Part shown: one piece after another, positions 30,661 through 40,900 of the stretch
Layout: each line of letters opens with the position of its first letter
Numbering within the stretch: the stretch's first letter is position 1
Source of the DNA: Symbiodinium natans
Taxonomy: Eukaryota; Sar; Dinophyceae; Suessiales; Symbiodiniaceae
DNA length: 64,000 nucleotides
Direction: 5' to 3'
Assembly (NCBI GenBank): GCA_905221605.1
Contig: CAJNDS010000001.1
Location: 1,232,025 to 1,296,024 of the forward strand
The notes under the pieces: generated by a model
Seen by the model: the letters and a program-made list of their open reading frames with translations, nothing else
Database searches by the model: none
What the model was told of the DNA's origin: nothing
Program-made: the position numbers and the translations under genes

Positions 30661-30910
30661 TAACCCAAAAAACCCTTAAATAACAAGCTTGTGGGATTTG
30701 GGTTGTTGGTTTTTTTTTGGGTTTGAAGGTTTGACGGAGTTTGGTTTGGGGTTTTCCGGTTTGGGTTGTCGGGTCCCTCGCGCTGCGCTGCAGCTGGCCT
30801 GGCTTAGGGAGAGAGCCAGACCAACTGGTCGGGAAAGGTTTATAGGTTTGGTAGAGTGGGAAGCGCCTCAGCATACCACTGACTTTATTGTAAATACCCA
30901 AAACCGCGAA

Positions 30911-31016
30911 ACGAATTAGTGGCAGCCACTAACTCGTTTTTTCCACGTCGTAGGGGGGATTCGAACCGCGGTCCTTCCGGTTTAAGGGTTGACGTCTTAC
31001 CCATGACGCTACCCAC
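30911..31016 (-). repeat. tRNA-related element 2 with 25-bp palindrome
   Basis: The minus strand carries GTGGGTAGCGTCATGGGT (A-box-like) and CGCGGTTCGAATCCCCCC (B-box-like), spaced as in a tRNA. Next to it is the dyad TTAGTGGCAGCCACTAA (30914-30930), also found at 32841 and 33004. Confidence 0.5.
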
Positions 31017-31185
31017 TCCTTAGCCCCCCCGTGTACTATTCGTGCATACCACTGATTTCATTGTAAATACCCCAAAACCGCGAAACGTATTAGTCTGCCC
31101 AAATTATTGCGACGGAAACGACGGAAAAATTGAAATTAAAAAAATTAGCGACGCAACGACAAAAAAATAGCAGGAAATAAGCCTG

Positions 31186-31250
31186 ACAAGCACATGCCCT
31201 GAACCCTCAACCTCATAATCCTAAGGTCGTGGGTCAAATCCCCCTCACGC
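31186..31250 (+). repeat. tRNA-like half, CAT anticodon-loop-like
   Basis: CTCATAATCCTAAGG followed by GGGTCAAATCCCCC resembles the anticodon and T arms of a methionine-type tRNA. The 5' half is not recognisable, so this is a tRNA-derived repeat or pseudogene rather than a gene. Confidence 0.4.
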
Positions 31251-31270
31251 TCTCTTCTCTTTAGTGTAGG

Positions 31271-32590
31271 CAAAATGCCTATCAAATTAGCAACAAAAAA
31301 TCCAACAGTGTCGATTTTGAGGTTTTGGATCCTTGGAAAGCGGAAAAACAAGCGCGTTTGATTCTTTTCGCATCAGCAGGTGTAGTTTTCTGGCTGGGCT
31401 TTGAGTAGGTCCGTGCGAAATGCCTATCAAATAGCACCAAAAAGATCAAACAGTGTCGATTTTGAGGTTTTGGCTCCCTGGAAATCGGAAAAACAAGCAC
31501 GTTTGATTCTTTTCGCATCAGCAGGTGTAGTTTTCTGGCTGGGCTTTGAGTAGGTCCATGCGAAATGCCTATCAAATAGCACCAAAAGAATCAAACACTA
31601 TCGATTTTGAGGTTTGGGCTCCTTGGAAATTGGGAAAACAAGCGCTCTGGGTGCGGTTTACTGGGCTCTGAGGAGGTGCGAAATGCCTATCAAATTAGCA
31701 CCAAAAAATCAAACAGTGTCGATTTTGAGGTTTTGGCTCCATGCAAATCGGAAAAACAAGCACGTTTGATTTTTTTCGCATCAGCAGGTGTGGTTTTCTG
31801 GCTGGGCTTTGAGTAGGTCCATGCGAAATGCCTATCAAATTAGCACCAAAAAATCAAACAGTGTCGATTTTGAGGTTTTGGCTCCTTGGAAATCGGAAAA
31901 ACAAGCACGTTTGATTTTTTTCGCATCAGCAGGTGTGGTTTTCTGGCTGGGCTTTGAGTAGGTGCGAAATGCCTATCAAATGAGCACCAAAAAGATCAAA
32001 CAGTGTCGATTTTGAGGTTTTGGCTCCTTGGAAATCGGAAAAACAAGCACGTTTGATTCTTTTCGCATCAGCAGGTGTAGTTTTCTGGCTGGGCTTTGAG
32101 TAGGTCCATGCGAAATGCCTATCAAATAGCACCAAAAGAATCAAACAGTATCGATTTTGAGGTTTTGGCTCCTTGGAAATCGGGAAAACAAGCGCGTTTG
32201 ATTTTTTTCGCATCAGCAGGTGTGGTTTTCTGGGTGCGGTTTACTGGGCTCTGAGTAGGTGCGAAATGCCTATCAAATTAGCACCAAAAAATCAAACAGT
32301 GTCGATTTTGAGGTTTTGGCTCCTTGGAAATCGGAAAAACAAGCACGTTTGATTTTTTTCGCATCAGCAGGTGTGGTTTTCTGGCTGGGCTTTGAGTAGG
32401 TGCGAAATGCCTATCAAATTAGCACCAAAAAATCAAACACTGTCGATTTTGAGGTTTTGGCTCCTTGGAAATCGGAAAAACAAGCACGTTTGATTCTTTT
32501 CGCATCAGCAGGTGTAGTTTTCTGGCTGGGCTTTGAGTAGGTCCGTGCGAAATGCCTATCAAATAGCACCAAAAAAATCAAACAGTGTCG
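31271..32590. repeat. Satellite array, about 140-bp unit, roughly nine to ten copies
   Basis: Each unit starts AAATGCCTATCAAATTAGCA and contains GTGTCGATTTTGAGGTTTTG, AAACAAGCACGTTTGATT and TTCGCATCAGCAGGTGT. Starts lie near 31273, 31419, 31563, 31685, 31827, 31968, 32112, 32266, 32405 and 32550. Minus-strand frames are satellite translations. Confidence 0.85.
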
Positions 32591-32651
32591 AACCATGGAG
32601 GGGAGGAACCATAAAACCATGAAGGCTAAACCCTGTGGTATTCAAGTCAAA

Positions 32652-32715
32652 GGGCCCTTTGGCCTAATGGGCGAGTCGTCGCACTCTTAATCCTAAGGTC
32701 GCGGACCCTGCGCAA
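32652..32715 (+). repeat. tRNA-related element 3
   Basis: TTGGCCTAATGGGCGAGTCG and CTCTTAATCCTAAGGTCGCG resemble D-arm and anticodon-arm sequences. The T arm is degenerate. Confidence 0.4.
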
Positions 32716-32835
32716 GGCCGCAAAGATGAGATGGCGTCGGCAATGACGAAGGGGGGGGGTAGGAGTAGAGGGGTGTAGGAGGGGTAGGAGGAGGAGGGGG
32801 GGGCAGGGGGGGTTTCGGAGGCGGGAATGTGCTCC

Positions 32836-33030
32836 CAAGAGTTAGTGGCTGCCACTAACGCCGTTTTTGAGCGGGATTCGAGCTGGCAATCTTTCGGTTT
32901 AGAGGTGCACGGCTTATCCATTCTGCTATTGGATCCATGCCTTTATTGAAATAATAATTCATCCTTACTTGATTTCATTAAAAATCACTTAAAACCGTAA
33001 AACGAGTTAGTGGCAGCCACTAACTCGTTT
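32836..33030 (-). repeat. tRNA-related element 4 with two palindromes
   Basis: The minus strand carries TAGCAGAATGGATAAGCC (A-box-like) and AGCTCGAATCCCGC (B-box-like). Perfect dyads GTTAGTGGCTGCCACTAAC (32841-32859) and GAGTTAGTGGCAGCCACTAA (from 33004) flank it. Confidence 0.5.
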
Positions 33031-33245
33031 TACCCTCTTTTTGGGGGGTGCCTTTGGGAGCTTTCAGGAGAGGTTTTGGGGAGGTTTTTTGACCTAGACC
33101 CGCGAAGAGTTAGTGGCAGACACTGAGTCGTTTCGCAATCCTTTTGGAGGGGTGCCTTTGGGGAGCTCTCGGGGCAATGTTTACATGATTTTTTGGGCGA
33201 AAAGTATTGTTCACACAGCTCGCCCCCTATGTTTCTTGGAAAGCC

Positions 33246-33390
33246 TGCGGCCTAATGGGTAAGCACTCGACGTTGATAGCGATATGTCTCGATACTGGTC
33301 TGCTTCGATTCGGTTCGATATCGATACCGCGCATTAGCGATACCTCACGGTTCGGTACCGATACGGATTCGATATCGATAAAAGTATTGT
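33246..33390 (+). repeat. tRNA-related SINE-like element 5
   Basis: GCGGCCTAATGGGTAAGCAC and TTCGGTTCGATATCGATACC give A- and B-box-like motifs. The tail CGATATCGATAAAAGTATTG resembles the reverse of the 30.5-kb element. Confidence 0.45.
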
Positions 33391-33399
33391 TGAAACATC

Positions 33400-34440
33400 C
33401 ATGTAAACCCTTAAACCCTTAAACCCTTAAACCCTTAAACCCTTAAACCCTTAAACCCTTAAACCCTTAAACCCTTAACCCCAAACCCCAAACCCGAAAC
33501 CCTTAACCCTAAACCCTAAACCCTAAAACCTAAACCCTAAACCCTACCGGTTCTGATCTGTTTGCGCCATCACCGGCATCGTAAAACTTCAGCCCTCTTG
33601 ACCCTAGACCCTCAACCCTCAACCCTAAAATCCTCAAGCTTCAGGGTATAGGGTTTAGGGGTTTGGGTTTAGGGTACAGCGCTTGGGCCCCTAAGCCCTA
33701 AAGCTGCAAAGCCTTCAAGGCCAAGACCCTAGGGTTTAGGGTTTAGGGTTTAGGGTTGAGGGTTAACCCAAACTTCGTTTCATCTTAGTGAGGCCTTCCC
33801 TGACGACACCATTGAACCCTGAACCCTAAACCCTCAACCATCAACCCTAAACCCTAAACCCTAAATCTTAAACCCGAAATCCTAAACCCTAAACCCTAAA
33901 CCCGAAACCCTAAACCCTAAACCCTAAACCCTAAACCCTAAACCCTAAACCCTAAACCCTAAACCCTAAACCCTAAACCCTTTGTTAAGCGAAGCCCAGC
34001 CAAGGCCGCAGCTCAAAGAGAGGGAGTTGGGCGTTGAGGCTTTCTGGCTTGGCGGGTTAGCCCCAGACTGTCAACCCTAAACCCTAAACCCGAAACCCTA
34101 AACCCTAAACCCGAAACTCTAAACCCTAAACCCTAAACCCTAAACCCCAAACCCTAAACCCCAAACCCTAAACCCCAAACCCCAAACCCTAAAACCCAAG
34201 CCCTAAACCCTGAAATGACCATCCCCAAGCTGTAAACCTTACTTGTGCCTGGGTCCAGCCCCCCCAACCCCCCCAAACCCACCCCCCCAACCCACCCCAT
34301 AGCCCAAACCCTAAACTCTAAACCCTAAACCCTAAGCCCTAAACCCGAAACCCTAAACCCTAAACCCTAAACCCTAAACCCTAAACCCTAAACCCTAAAC
34401 CCTAAACCCGAAACCCTAAACCCTAAACCCTAACCCCTAA
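33400..34440. repeat. CCCTTAAA octamer and CCCTAAA arrays
   Basis: A CCCTTAAA octamer block (33405-33475) is followed by C-rich arrays interrupted by islands at 33545-33600 (minus frame SRGLKFYDAGDGANRSEPV), 33755-33815 (plus frame EAFPDDTIEP) and 33975-34075 (open on both strands). These islands may be exons but stand alone. Confidence 0.7.
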
Positions 34441-34467
34441 AACCCAACCCCCCCCCCCCCCCCCCCA

Positions 34468-34550
34468 CCCGGCTTCCCACCCTTGGAACCTGAATCTTGC
34501 ATGCCTGAACGCCTTGCGGACATGAGGAGCCAGCAGAACCTGAGGACGGG
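34468..34550 (+). CDS. Candidate exon, unknown protein
   Basis: Immediately after a run of C the plus strand encodes PPLEPESCMPERLADMRSQQ and NLRTGL without a stop, then TTTAGGG begins. The C-rich tract before and the G-rich tract after match the usual exon setting for this strand. It may belong with the plus-strand exons that follow. Confidence 0.45.
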
Positions 34551-35191
34551 CTTAGGGTTTCTAGGGTTTAGGGTTTAGGGTTTGGGATTTAGGGTTTAGG
34601 GTTCAGGGTCTAGGATTTAGGGTTTAGGGTTTAGGGTTTAGAGTTTAGGGTTCGGCTCGTAGCGGGGGAGAAAGGGAGTTTGGGAACTAGACACCGCAGA
34701 TCAGGGGAGTGCGGTTTTAGGGTTTAGGGTTGAGAGGTTTCAGGAGCCTAAGTGACTGCCAGCACCAACCCCATATAACCCCTACGTCAAAATCGAAACC
34801 CAGCAGAGCCATCCTAACTGAATGGGCCCCGGTATGAACAGGGTTGCTCGGGGTTTTACCTCCCGAATTCGGGGATGTTCGCGCCTTGGGGTGTGTAACC
34901 CTAAACTCTAAACCTTAAACCCTAAACCTTAAACCCTAAACCCTAAACCCTAAACCCTAAACCCTAAACCCTAAACCCTAAAGTTTCGGGTTTCAGATTT
35001 CAGGTTCCTTGCGAGCTTGCACACAAGGTATAGGTGCGCGTCCCATCCCTACGCCCTAGGTTTATAGGGTTATAGGTTTATAGGGTTTATGGGGTTTTTA
35101 GGGTTTATAGGGTTTTTCGGGTTTATAGGCTTATAGGGTCTTTAGGGTTTATAGGTTTAAAGTGTAGGGATTGGTTTAGGGTTTCGGTTAG

Positions 35192-35275
35192 CACTTGCGC
35201 CCTGTGGTTTCGAAGAGGATGTCGATGCGCAAGCTGACCCCAAGGCCAGCGCAGAGGCGTGCCCCCAATTTTTGA
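35192..35275 (+). CDS. Candidate exon, unknown protein
   Basis: After ttcggttag the plus strand reads LAPCGFEEDVDAQADPKASA then EACPQFL. It is acidic/alanine-rich and protein-like. The 3' limit is not clear. Confidence 0.4.
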   Translation, partial: HLRPVVSKRMSMRKLTPRPAQRRAPNF

Positions 35276-35304
35276 GTCCTAAGCCAAACTGAGAACCCCT
35301 AGGT

Positions 35305-35385
35305 TTAAGGGGTACAAAGGAGGGAACCCAGAAAGAAACCCTTAATCCCCTAAGGTCCCTTATAAGGGTCCCTCCTTTCGTCCCG
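35305..35385. mobile_element. Possible small inverted-repeat element
   Basis: ACAAAGGAGGGAACC (35309) and GGTCCCTCCTTTCGT (35368) form imperfect inverted ends around AATCCCCTAAGGTCCCTTAT. There is a single copy, so the call is tentative. Confidence 0.35.
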
Positions 35386-35429
35386 TGATAGTTAGCCCGG
35401 AAGCATGGGGTGTAGGGTTTAGGGTTTAG

Positions 35430-35590
35430 GGTTGCTGCCTACGGCACAGCACCGGCAGTGGAGGTGATGCGTGCTTCTATGAGGGGCTGTCGCTGTGCTT
35501 CAAGAAATGCGTATTCTCTCCTGCAAGAATGGGGACCGCACATGGGGCTTCCGAGAAAAGAGGAGGGGGTGTTCTAGCAATGTGGGTAGG
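35430..35590 (+). CDS. Possible Cys-containing exon
   Basis: One plus-strand frame reads GGDACFYEGLSLCFKKCVFS then PARMGTAHGASEKR. A second frame is also open (VAAYGTAPAVEVMRASMRGC), so frame choice is uncertain. Confidence 0.3.
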
Positions 35591-35729
35591 CATTTGGGTA
35601 TACAGGGTTGGAAAATGCCCATCTAGGCGCGGTATCACTTATAACCTAAACCCCTAAACCCTAAACCCTAAACCCTAAACCCTAAACCCTAAATCTTAAA
35701 CCCTAAACGCTAAACCCTAAACCGAGTAA

Positions 35730-35825
35730 ACGCTGCAACGGGAACCAGTCCGCCGTAAGAGGCACTCTTGTTAGCATGCTGCTCGGATGCCCAACCTGTC
35801 AGAAACCAACATCCGCAGATGCAAG
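35730..35825 (+). CDS. Possible exon
   Basis: The plus strand reads NGNQSAVRGTLVSMLLGCPT then CQKPTSADAR between C-rich (left) and G-rich (right) heptamer tracts. The minus strand is partly open as well. Confidence 0.3.
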
Positions 35826-36000
35826 GGTTTAGGGTTTAGGGTTCAGGGTTTAGGGTTGTCATGTCGGGAGCTCCGGTATTCGTCTTTAAGTTCGAGCACC
35901 CAACCCCTAAACTCACATGGGCGACATTTGGGTTTAGGGTTGAGGGTTTAGGGTTAGGCATACTTACAATCCCAGGCCCTCGACAAATGGCTTTTATGTG

Positions 36001-36045
<45 letters not shown>

Positions 36046-36493
36046 AAAGTAGCCTGGGTGGTTTAGGGTTTAGGGTTTAGGGTTTAGGGTTTTGGGGGTA
36101 GGGCTACAGGGTTTAAGGTTTGGGGTTTGGCGTAGTCTAGGGTTTTGGAAGCCCAGCACCCTGCATGGCAAGAACAAGCGGGCTCCATGGTGGCAGCGAG
36201 TCACAGGAGCCTTCGCAGGAGGGAGCATGGTAAGAACACGCGCACGCGATTGCGGGCGACATGCTGGGGCTGCTCCATGGTGGCAGCGAGTCCCAGGGCT
36301 GGAGCCCCCTCCGTCCCACCCCCCTGGGGGCTTCAGCCCCTTAAGCCCTTCAGCCCCAAACCCTAAACCCTAAACGCTAAACCCAAAACCCTGGACCCTA
36401 AACCCTAAACCCTAAATCCTAAACCCTAAACCCTAAACCCTAAGCCCTAAACCCTAAACCCGAAACCCTAAACCCTAAACCCTAAACCCGAAG

Positions 36494-36570
36494 CCTTAAC
36501 TCCTTCGGCGAACAGGCTGTCCGACAGCAGGCCGAGCTGAACGCAGGGAGGGCGCGGATGCACAAGGCAG
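36494..36570 (+). CDS. Candidate exon with heptamer-derived donor
   Basis: The plus strand reads SFGEQAVRQQAELNAGRARM and HKA, then reaches CACAAGGCAG followed by GTTTAGGG, so the first TTTAGGG unit itself supplies the GT donor. Preceded by CCCTAAA. It is helix-like and probably coiled-coil. It may join the plus-strand exons at 37161 and 38000. Confidence 0.45.
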
Positions 36571-36574
36571 GTTT

Positions 36575-36840
36575 AGGGTTTAGGGGGTTTAGGGTTTTAG
36601 GGTTTTAGGGTTTTAGGGTTTTAGGGTTTTAGGGTTTTAGGGTTTTAGGGTTTTAGGGTTTTAGGGTTTTGGGGTTTTGGGGTTTTGGGGTTTAGGGTCT
36701 ATGTTTTAGGGTTTAGGGTCTAGGCTTTAGGGTTTTAGGGTTTAGGGCCTAGGTTTTAGGGTTTAGGGTTTTAGGGAGGGATTCTTAGGGTTTGGGGTTT
36801 AGGGTTTAAGGTTTTGGGGTGTAGGGTTTTGGGGTTTAGG
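36575..36840. repeat. GGGTTTTA octamer array
   Basis: A homogeneous octamer variant (about 36590-36670) passes into GGGGTTTT and mixed TTTAGGG units. Confidence 0.85.
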
Positions 36841-37160
36841 GTCACCCTCCAAAGCCGGTCGTGTTGAGTTTGCACTTCAAGCCCAGAATCCTCACACCCC
36901 AACCCCAGAGTTCTACACCCTAAGCAAAGCGCCTAAAACCCAAAGCCCTGCAACCGTAGCTTTATACCCTAAACCAAGCCCCCCCAAAAGCCCCCAGACC
37001 CAAGACTCTACACCCAAAACTTCTAAACCCCCCAAACGCCCCGAAGACCCCAACCCTCAAGAAACCCTTCGCCCTGAAGCCCGAAACCCGAAACCCTAAA
37101 CCCTAAACCCTAAACCCTGAACCCTAAACCCTAAACCCTAAACCCTAAACCTAGACCCCA

Positions 37161-37246
37161 GGAGGCCCAGCGAGTGGCCGCTTCCGTGCCCGCGAAGAGC
37201 AAGGCGAAGTCGCTGGCGCCGGGCGCACTGGCGAAGTCCCAGGCAT
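37161..37246 (+). CDS. Candidate exon, Ala/Ser/Lys-rich
   Basis: Acceptor cctagaccccag is followed by a plus-strand frame EAQRVAASVPAKSKAKSLAP then GALAKSQAF. It lies between CCCTAAA (left) and TTTAGGG (right). The low-complexity, basic composition fits the disordered protein encoded further downstream. Confidence 0.45.
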
Positions 37247-37249
37247 TTC

Positions 37250-37645
37250 GGGGGTTTAGGGTTTAGGGTTTGGGGTTTCGGGTTTGGGGTTTAGGGTTTA
37301 GGGTTTGGGGTTTAGGGTTTGGGGTTTAGGGTTTGGGGTTTAGGGTTTGGGGTTTAGGGTTTAGGGTTTGGGGTTTAGGGTTTGGGGTTTAGGGTTTAGG
37401 GTTTGGGGTTTAGGGTTTGGGGTTTAGGGTTTAGGGTTTGGGGTTTAGGGTTTAGGGTTTAGTGTTTATGGTTTAGGGTTTGGGGTCTAGGGTTTGGGGT
37501 TTAGGGTTTGGGTTTAGGGTTTGGGGTTTAGGGTTTGGGGTTTAGGGTTTAGGGTTTAGTGTTTAGGGAGTTTAGGGTTTGGGGTTTAGGGTTTGGGGCT
37601 TGTGGTTTAGGGTTTGGGGTTCAGGGTTCAGGGTTTAGTGTGTTC
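37250..37645. repeat. Alternating TTTAGGG / TTTGGGG array
   Basis: A long G-rich tract in which the two heptamers alternate in a nearly regular higher-order pattern. Confidence 0.85.
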
Positions 37646-37770
37646 CAACGAGACACAGTCCCGACGCGAGCCAGGAGCCTAAACCCCAGTTCTCCTAAAC
37701 CCTTCAACCCCCTTGGGTTTAGGGTTTAGGGTTAAGGGTTTAGGGTTTAGGGGTAAGCCTGCCCGTAGCT

Positions 37771-37999
37771 TGGTAGCCCAGTGGTACCCCTTTTTTCCCT
37801 GTGTTTGTTTCAAGGTTACCTTTTTAACGTAAGCCTAGACCCTAAAATCCCTAAATCCTAAACCCAAAACCCTAAACCCTAAACCCTAAACCCTAAACCC
37901 TAAACCCTAAACCCTAAACCCTAAACCCTAAACCCTAAACCCTAAACCCTAAACCCAAAGAAGGGTGCCCTGATTCTCATATGGTTCCTGGGCTACCAG
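37771..37999. mobile_element. Family-B inverted-repeat element carrying a CCCTAAA array
   Basis: The left end CTTGGTAGCCCAGTGGTACC and the right end GGTTCCTGGGCTACCAG are imperfect inverted repeats. The interior holds TTTCAAGGTTACC-like sequence shared with 52800-52850 and about 16 CCCTAAA units (37868-37955). The right end coincides with the AG acceptor of the exon starting at 38000, so the element seems to form the 3' part of an intron. Confidence 0.5.
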
Positions 38000-40900
38000 G
38001 ATATTGAGCCATGCCAGGTCAAGCCTGCCCAGCCAGCACAGGCGCGGCCGGGGCCCGAAGCCGTGAACTCGGAAATAAGCTTTAGGTTTTAGTTTAGGGT
38101 TTAGGGTTGAGGGTTTAGTTTAGGTTTTAGAGTTTAGGATGTAGGGTCTAGGGTTTAGGGTTGAGGTCGACGGTTTAGGGTTTAGCCAGGCCCCAAGCCC
38201 CCAAGCTCTCAACTTTAGAGGGTTTGGGGTTGGAAGCCGTTAACCCTTAACAACCTTAAACCCTGAACCCTGAACCCTAAACCCTAAACCATAAACCCTA
38301 AACCCTAAACCCTACTCACTTCCTGAGTCCTTTTGGTGTCGCACAGGAGCGCGTCCCCGAGTCTGATGTGCCCTCGGAGCCACCGCCGGGCTGGCACTCG
38401 GCGTCCCAGGCCCTGGCATGGGTTTGGGGTTTAGGGTTTAGGGTTTAGGGTTTAGGATTTAGGGTTTAGGGTTTAGGGTTTAGGATTTAGGGTTTAGGGT
38501 TTAGGGCTTAGGGCCCAAGAACATCCCAAGCCCACAGCAACGTTCCGTCAAGATGTGTGCGGGCAACAGACGCCGCAAGGCATGTTTGTTTACAGTTTTT
38601 TCGCGGATGACGACTAAGGCAAGTAACGGGCTTAGGGTTTAGGGTTTGGGTTTAGGGTTTAGGGTTTTCGAGATGTTCGCAGGAACAAGTTGTTGACCCA
38701 ACTCTCGGACGTGGTCTAAGCGACTTCAACTGCTTCTGGTGGCATGCCCAACTTCGCTGCCAAACCCAGGATTTCCCCCCGTGGAATGAGGGAACAAGGG
38801 GCCTCTGTATACCCTTTAAGGGATTCCCACCCAAGCTCCAGCCAGTTTTTGTCACAGATGCTCAATGTAAGTCGTGAGTAGTGCAGTGGCCCTGCAAATT
38901 TGTTGTGAGGGAGGCATGATCTTGAAACCAAAACAAGTTCTCCGGATCCATGGAAAGTTTAGGTTGGTCCTTAACCGTTCTACCCCTAAACCCTAAACCC
39001 TAAACCCTAAACCCTAAACCCTAAACCCTAAACCCTAAACCCTAAACCCTAAACCCTAAACCCTAAACCCTAAACCCTAAACCATAAACACTAAACCCTA
39101 AACCCTAAACCCTAAACCCTAAACCCTAAACCCTAAACCCTAAACCCTAAACCCTAAACCCTAAACCCTAAACTTTTAGGGGCTTCGCCCTTGTGCGCCA
39201 GCGCAGCTTTTTGTTGAGTTGTCGTCAGTTGCTTTGCGGTTGCGCAGGCGAGGTGGTTTAAGTAAATCGAACAAAGAAGACTTTTGGGCTTTGTGCCTGT
39301 GCAGGGCAAGGAGGTTCAAGAAGAGTGAACATTTCAGCACTTTGGAGCTGTTTGAAAGCCACCCGGTGCCTTTTCGGGCTCTTTGCTGGTGGCTTTTTGG
39401 GGCTCTGAAGGCAACTTCCGTTGCCAATTCGGGCCTTCTGAAGCCAATTCGGGCCTTCTGAAGCCAATTTTGGGCCTTCTAAAGCTAATTTGGGCCTCTG
39501 AAGCCAGTTTTGGCCTTCTGAAGCCAATTTTGAGGCCAATTTTGGGCCTTCTAAAGCTAATTTTGGCTTCTGAGGCTTCTGAAGCCAATTTTGGCCTTCT
39601 GAAGCCAATTTTGGGCCTTCCAAAGCTAATTTTGGGCTTCTGAGGCTTCTGAAGCCAATTTTGGCCTTCTGAAGCCAATTTGCGCCTTCTAGACAAGTTT
39701 TTGATCGCCTTTTGCACTTAAACAACCATATAATATGAATCCAGACCTTGAAAAAGAAGCCTAAAAGGCAAAAGCTAATTTTGGGCTTCTGAGGCTTGAA
39801 GCCAATTTTGGCCTTCTGAAGCCAATTTTGGGCCTTCTAAAGCTAATTTTGGGCTTCTGAGGCTTCTGAAGCCAATTTTGGAAGCCAATCTGAGCTTTGA
39901 AGCTTAGGCCTTCTGAAGCCAATCTTCTGAAGCATATAGGAGCTTTTTAAGCGAATTTGGGTTTCTGAAGCCAATTCGGGCCTTCTGTTCAGCCTCTCGA
40001 AATTTTTTCACCGAGAAAACGGTGAAACATTTTGAGGCTTAGGGCAGCCACCTATAGAATAGTTGACTTGGGCGCCACGCTGCGCTGGCGAACCCTAAGC
40101 CCTAAACCCTAAACCCTAAACCCTAAACCCTAAACCCTAAACCCTAAACCCCAAACCCTAAACCCTAAACTCTAACCCCTAAGCCCTAAGCCTTAAATCC
40201 TAAACCCTAGGCGTTTTGGGGTTTGGGTTTTACGGCTTGGGTCTCTGCTTGGCAGCCTAGTCTACATGCTTCCATCAGGCCCCGTGGCCGGCGCGTGCCT
40301 GAGATGTCGCAGCGGGGGGCTCTTGCTGGGTTCTAAACCCCAGAAGCCCTAAGCCATGTACGCCCTGGATTCCCTCAAGCCCTGCGCAAAACCCTAAATC
40401 CTAAACCCTAAACCCTAAACCCGAAACCCTAAACCCTAAACCCGAAACCCGAAACCCTAAACCCGAAACCCCAAACCCTAAACCCTAAACCCTAAACCCT
40501 AAAACCCCAAAAGCCCTAAGTCCACCCTCTGCGAAGCCCAAGCAATCCGAGGTGGCTCCAGGTCCACCTCCGGCCGCGCCACCCCAAACCCCAAGATTGG
40601 CAGGAAGTGCCGGCGACGACATGGCACCGCCTCCGGGCCCCTTGGCTTCAGGTTTAGGGTTTAGGGTTTAGGGTTTAGGGTTTAGGGTTTAGGGTTTAGG
40701 GTTTAGGGTTTAGGGTTTAGTGTTTAGGTCTTCCATGTTTCATGAGTGGGAGTTCTGCGTTCTGTGTACATGCGTTTGTAGGGCCCTTCGAAACCCGAAA
40801 ACGCCCACGGAAGCCGAGGTAACTTCGCAGCTCCAGAGCCTGCCCTTCGTTACAAGTCAGGCCAGGGGCCACCTACGGAATTCCTGGCAGATCCACACAA

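Noticed and set aside
30936-31016. Functional tRNA gene
   Set aside because: A- and B-box-like motifs are present but no complete cloverleaf with paired acceptor stem could be drawn.
31145-32620. Frames of 60-97 codons on the minus strand
   Set aside because: About 140-bp satellite translations.
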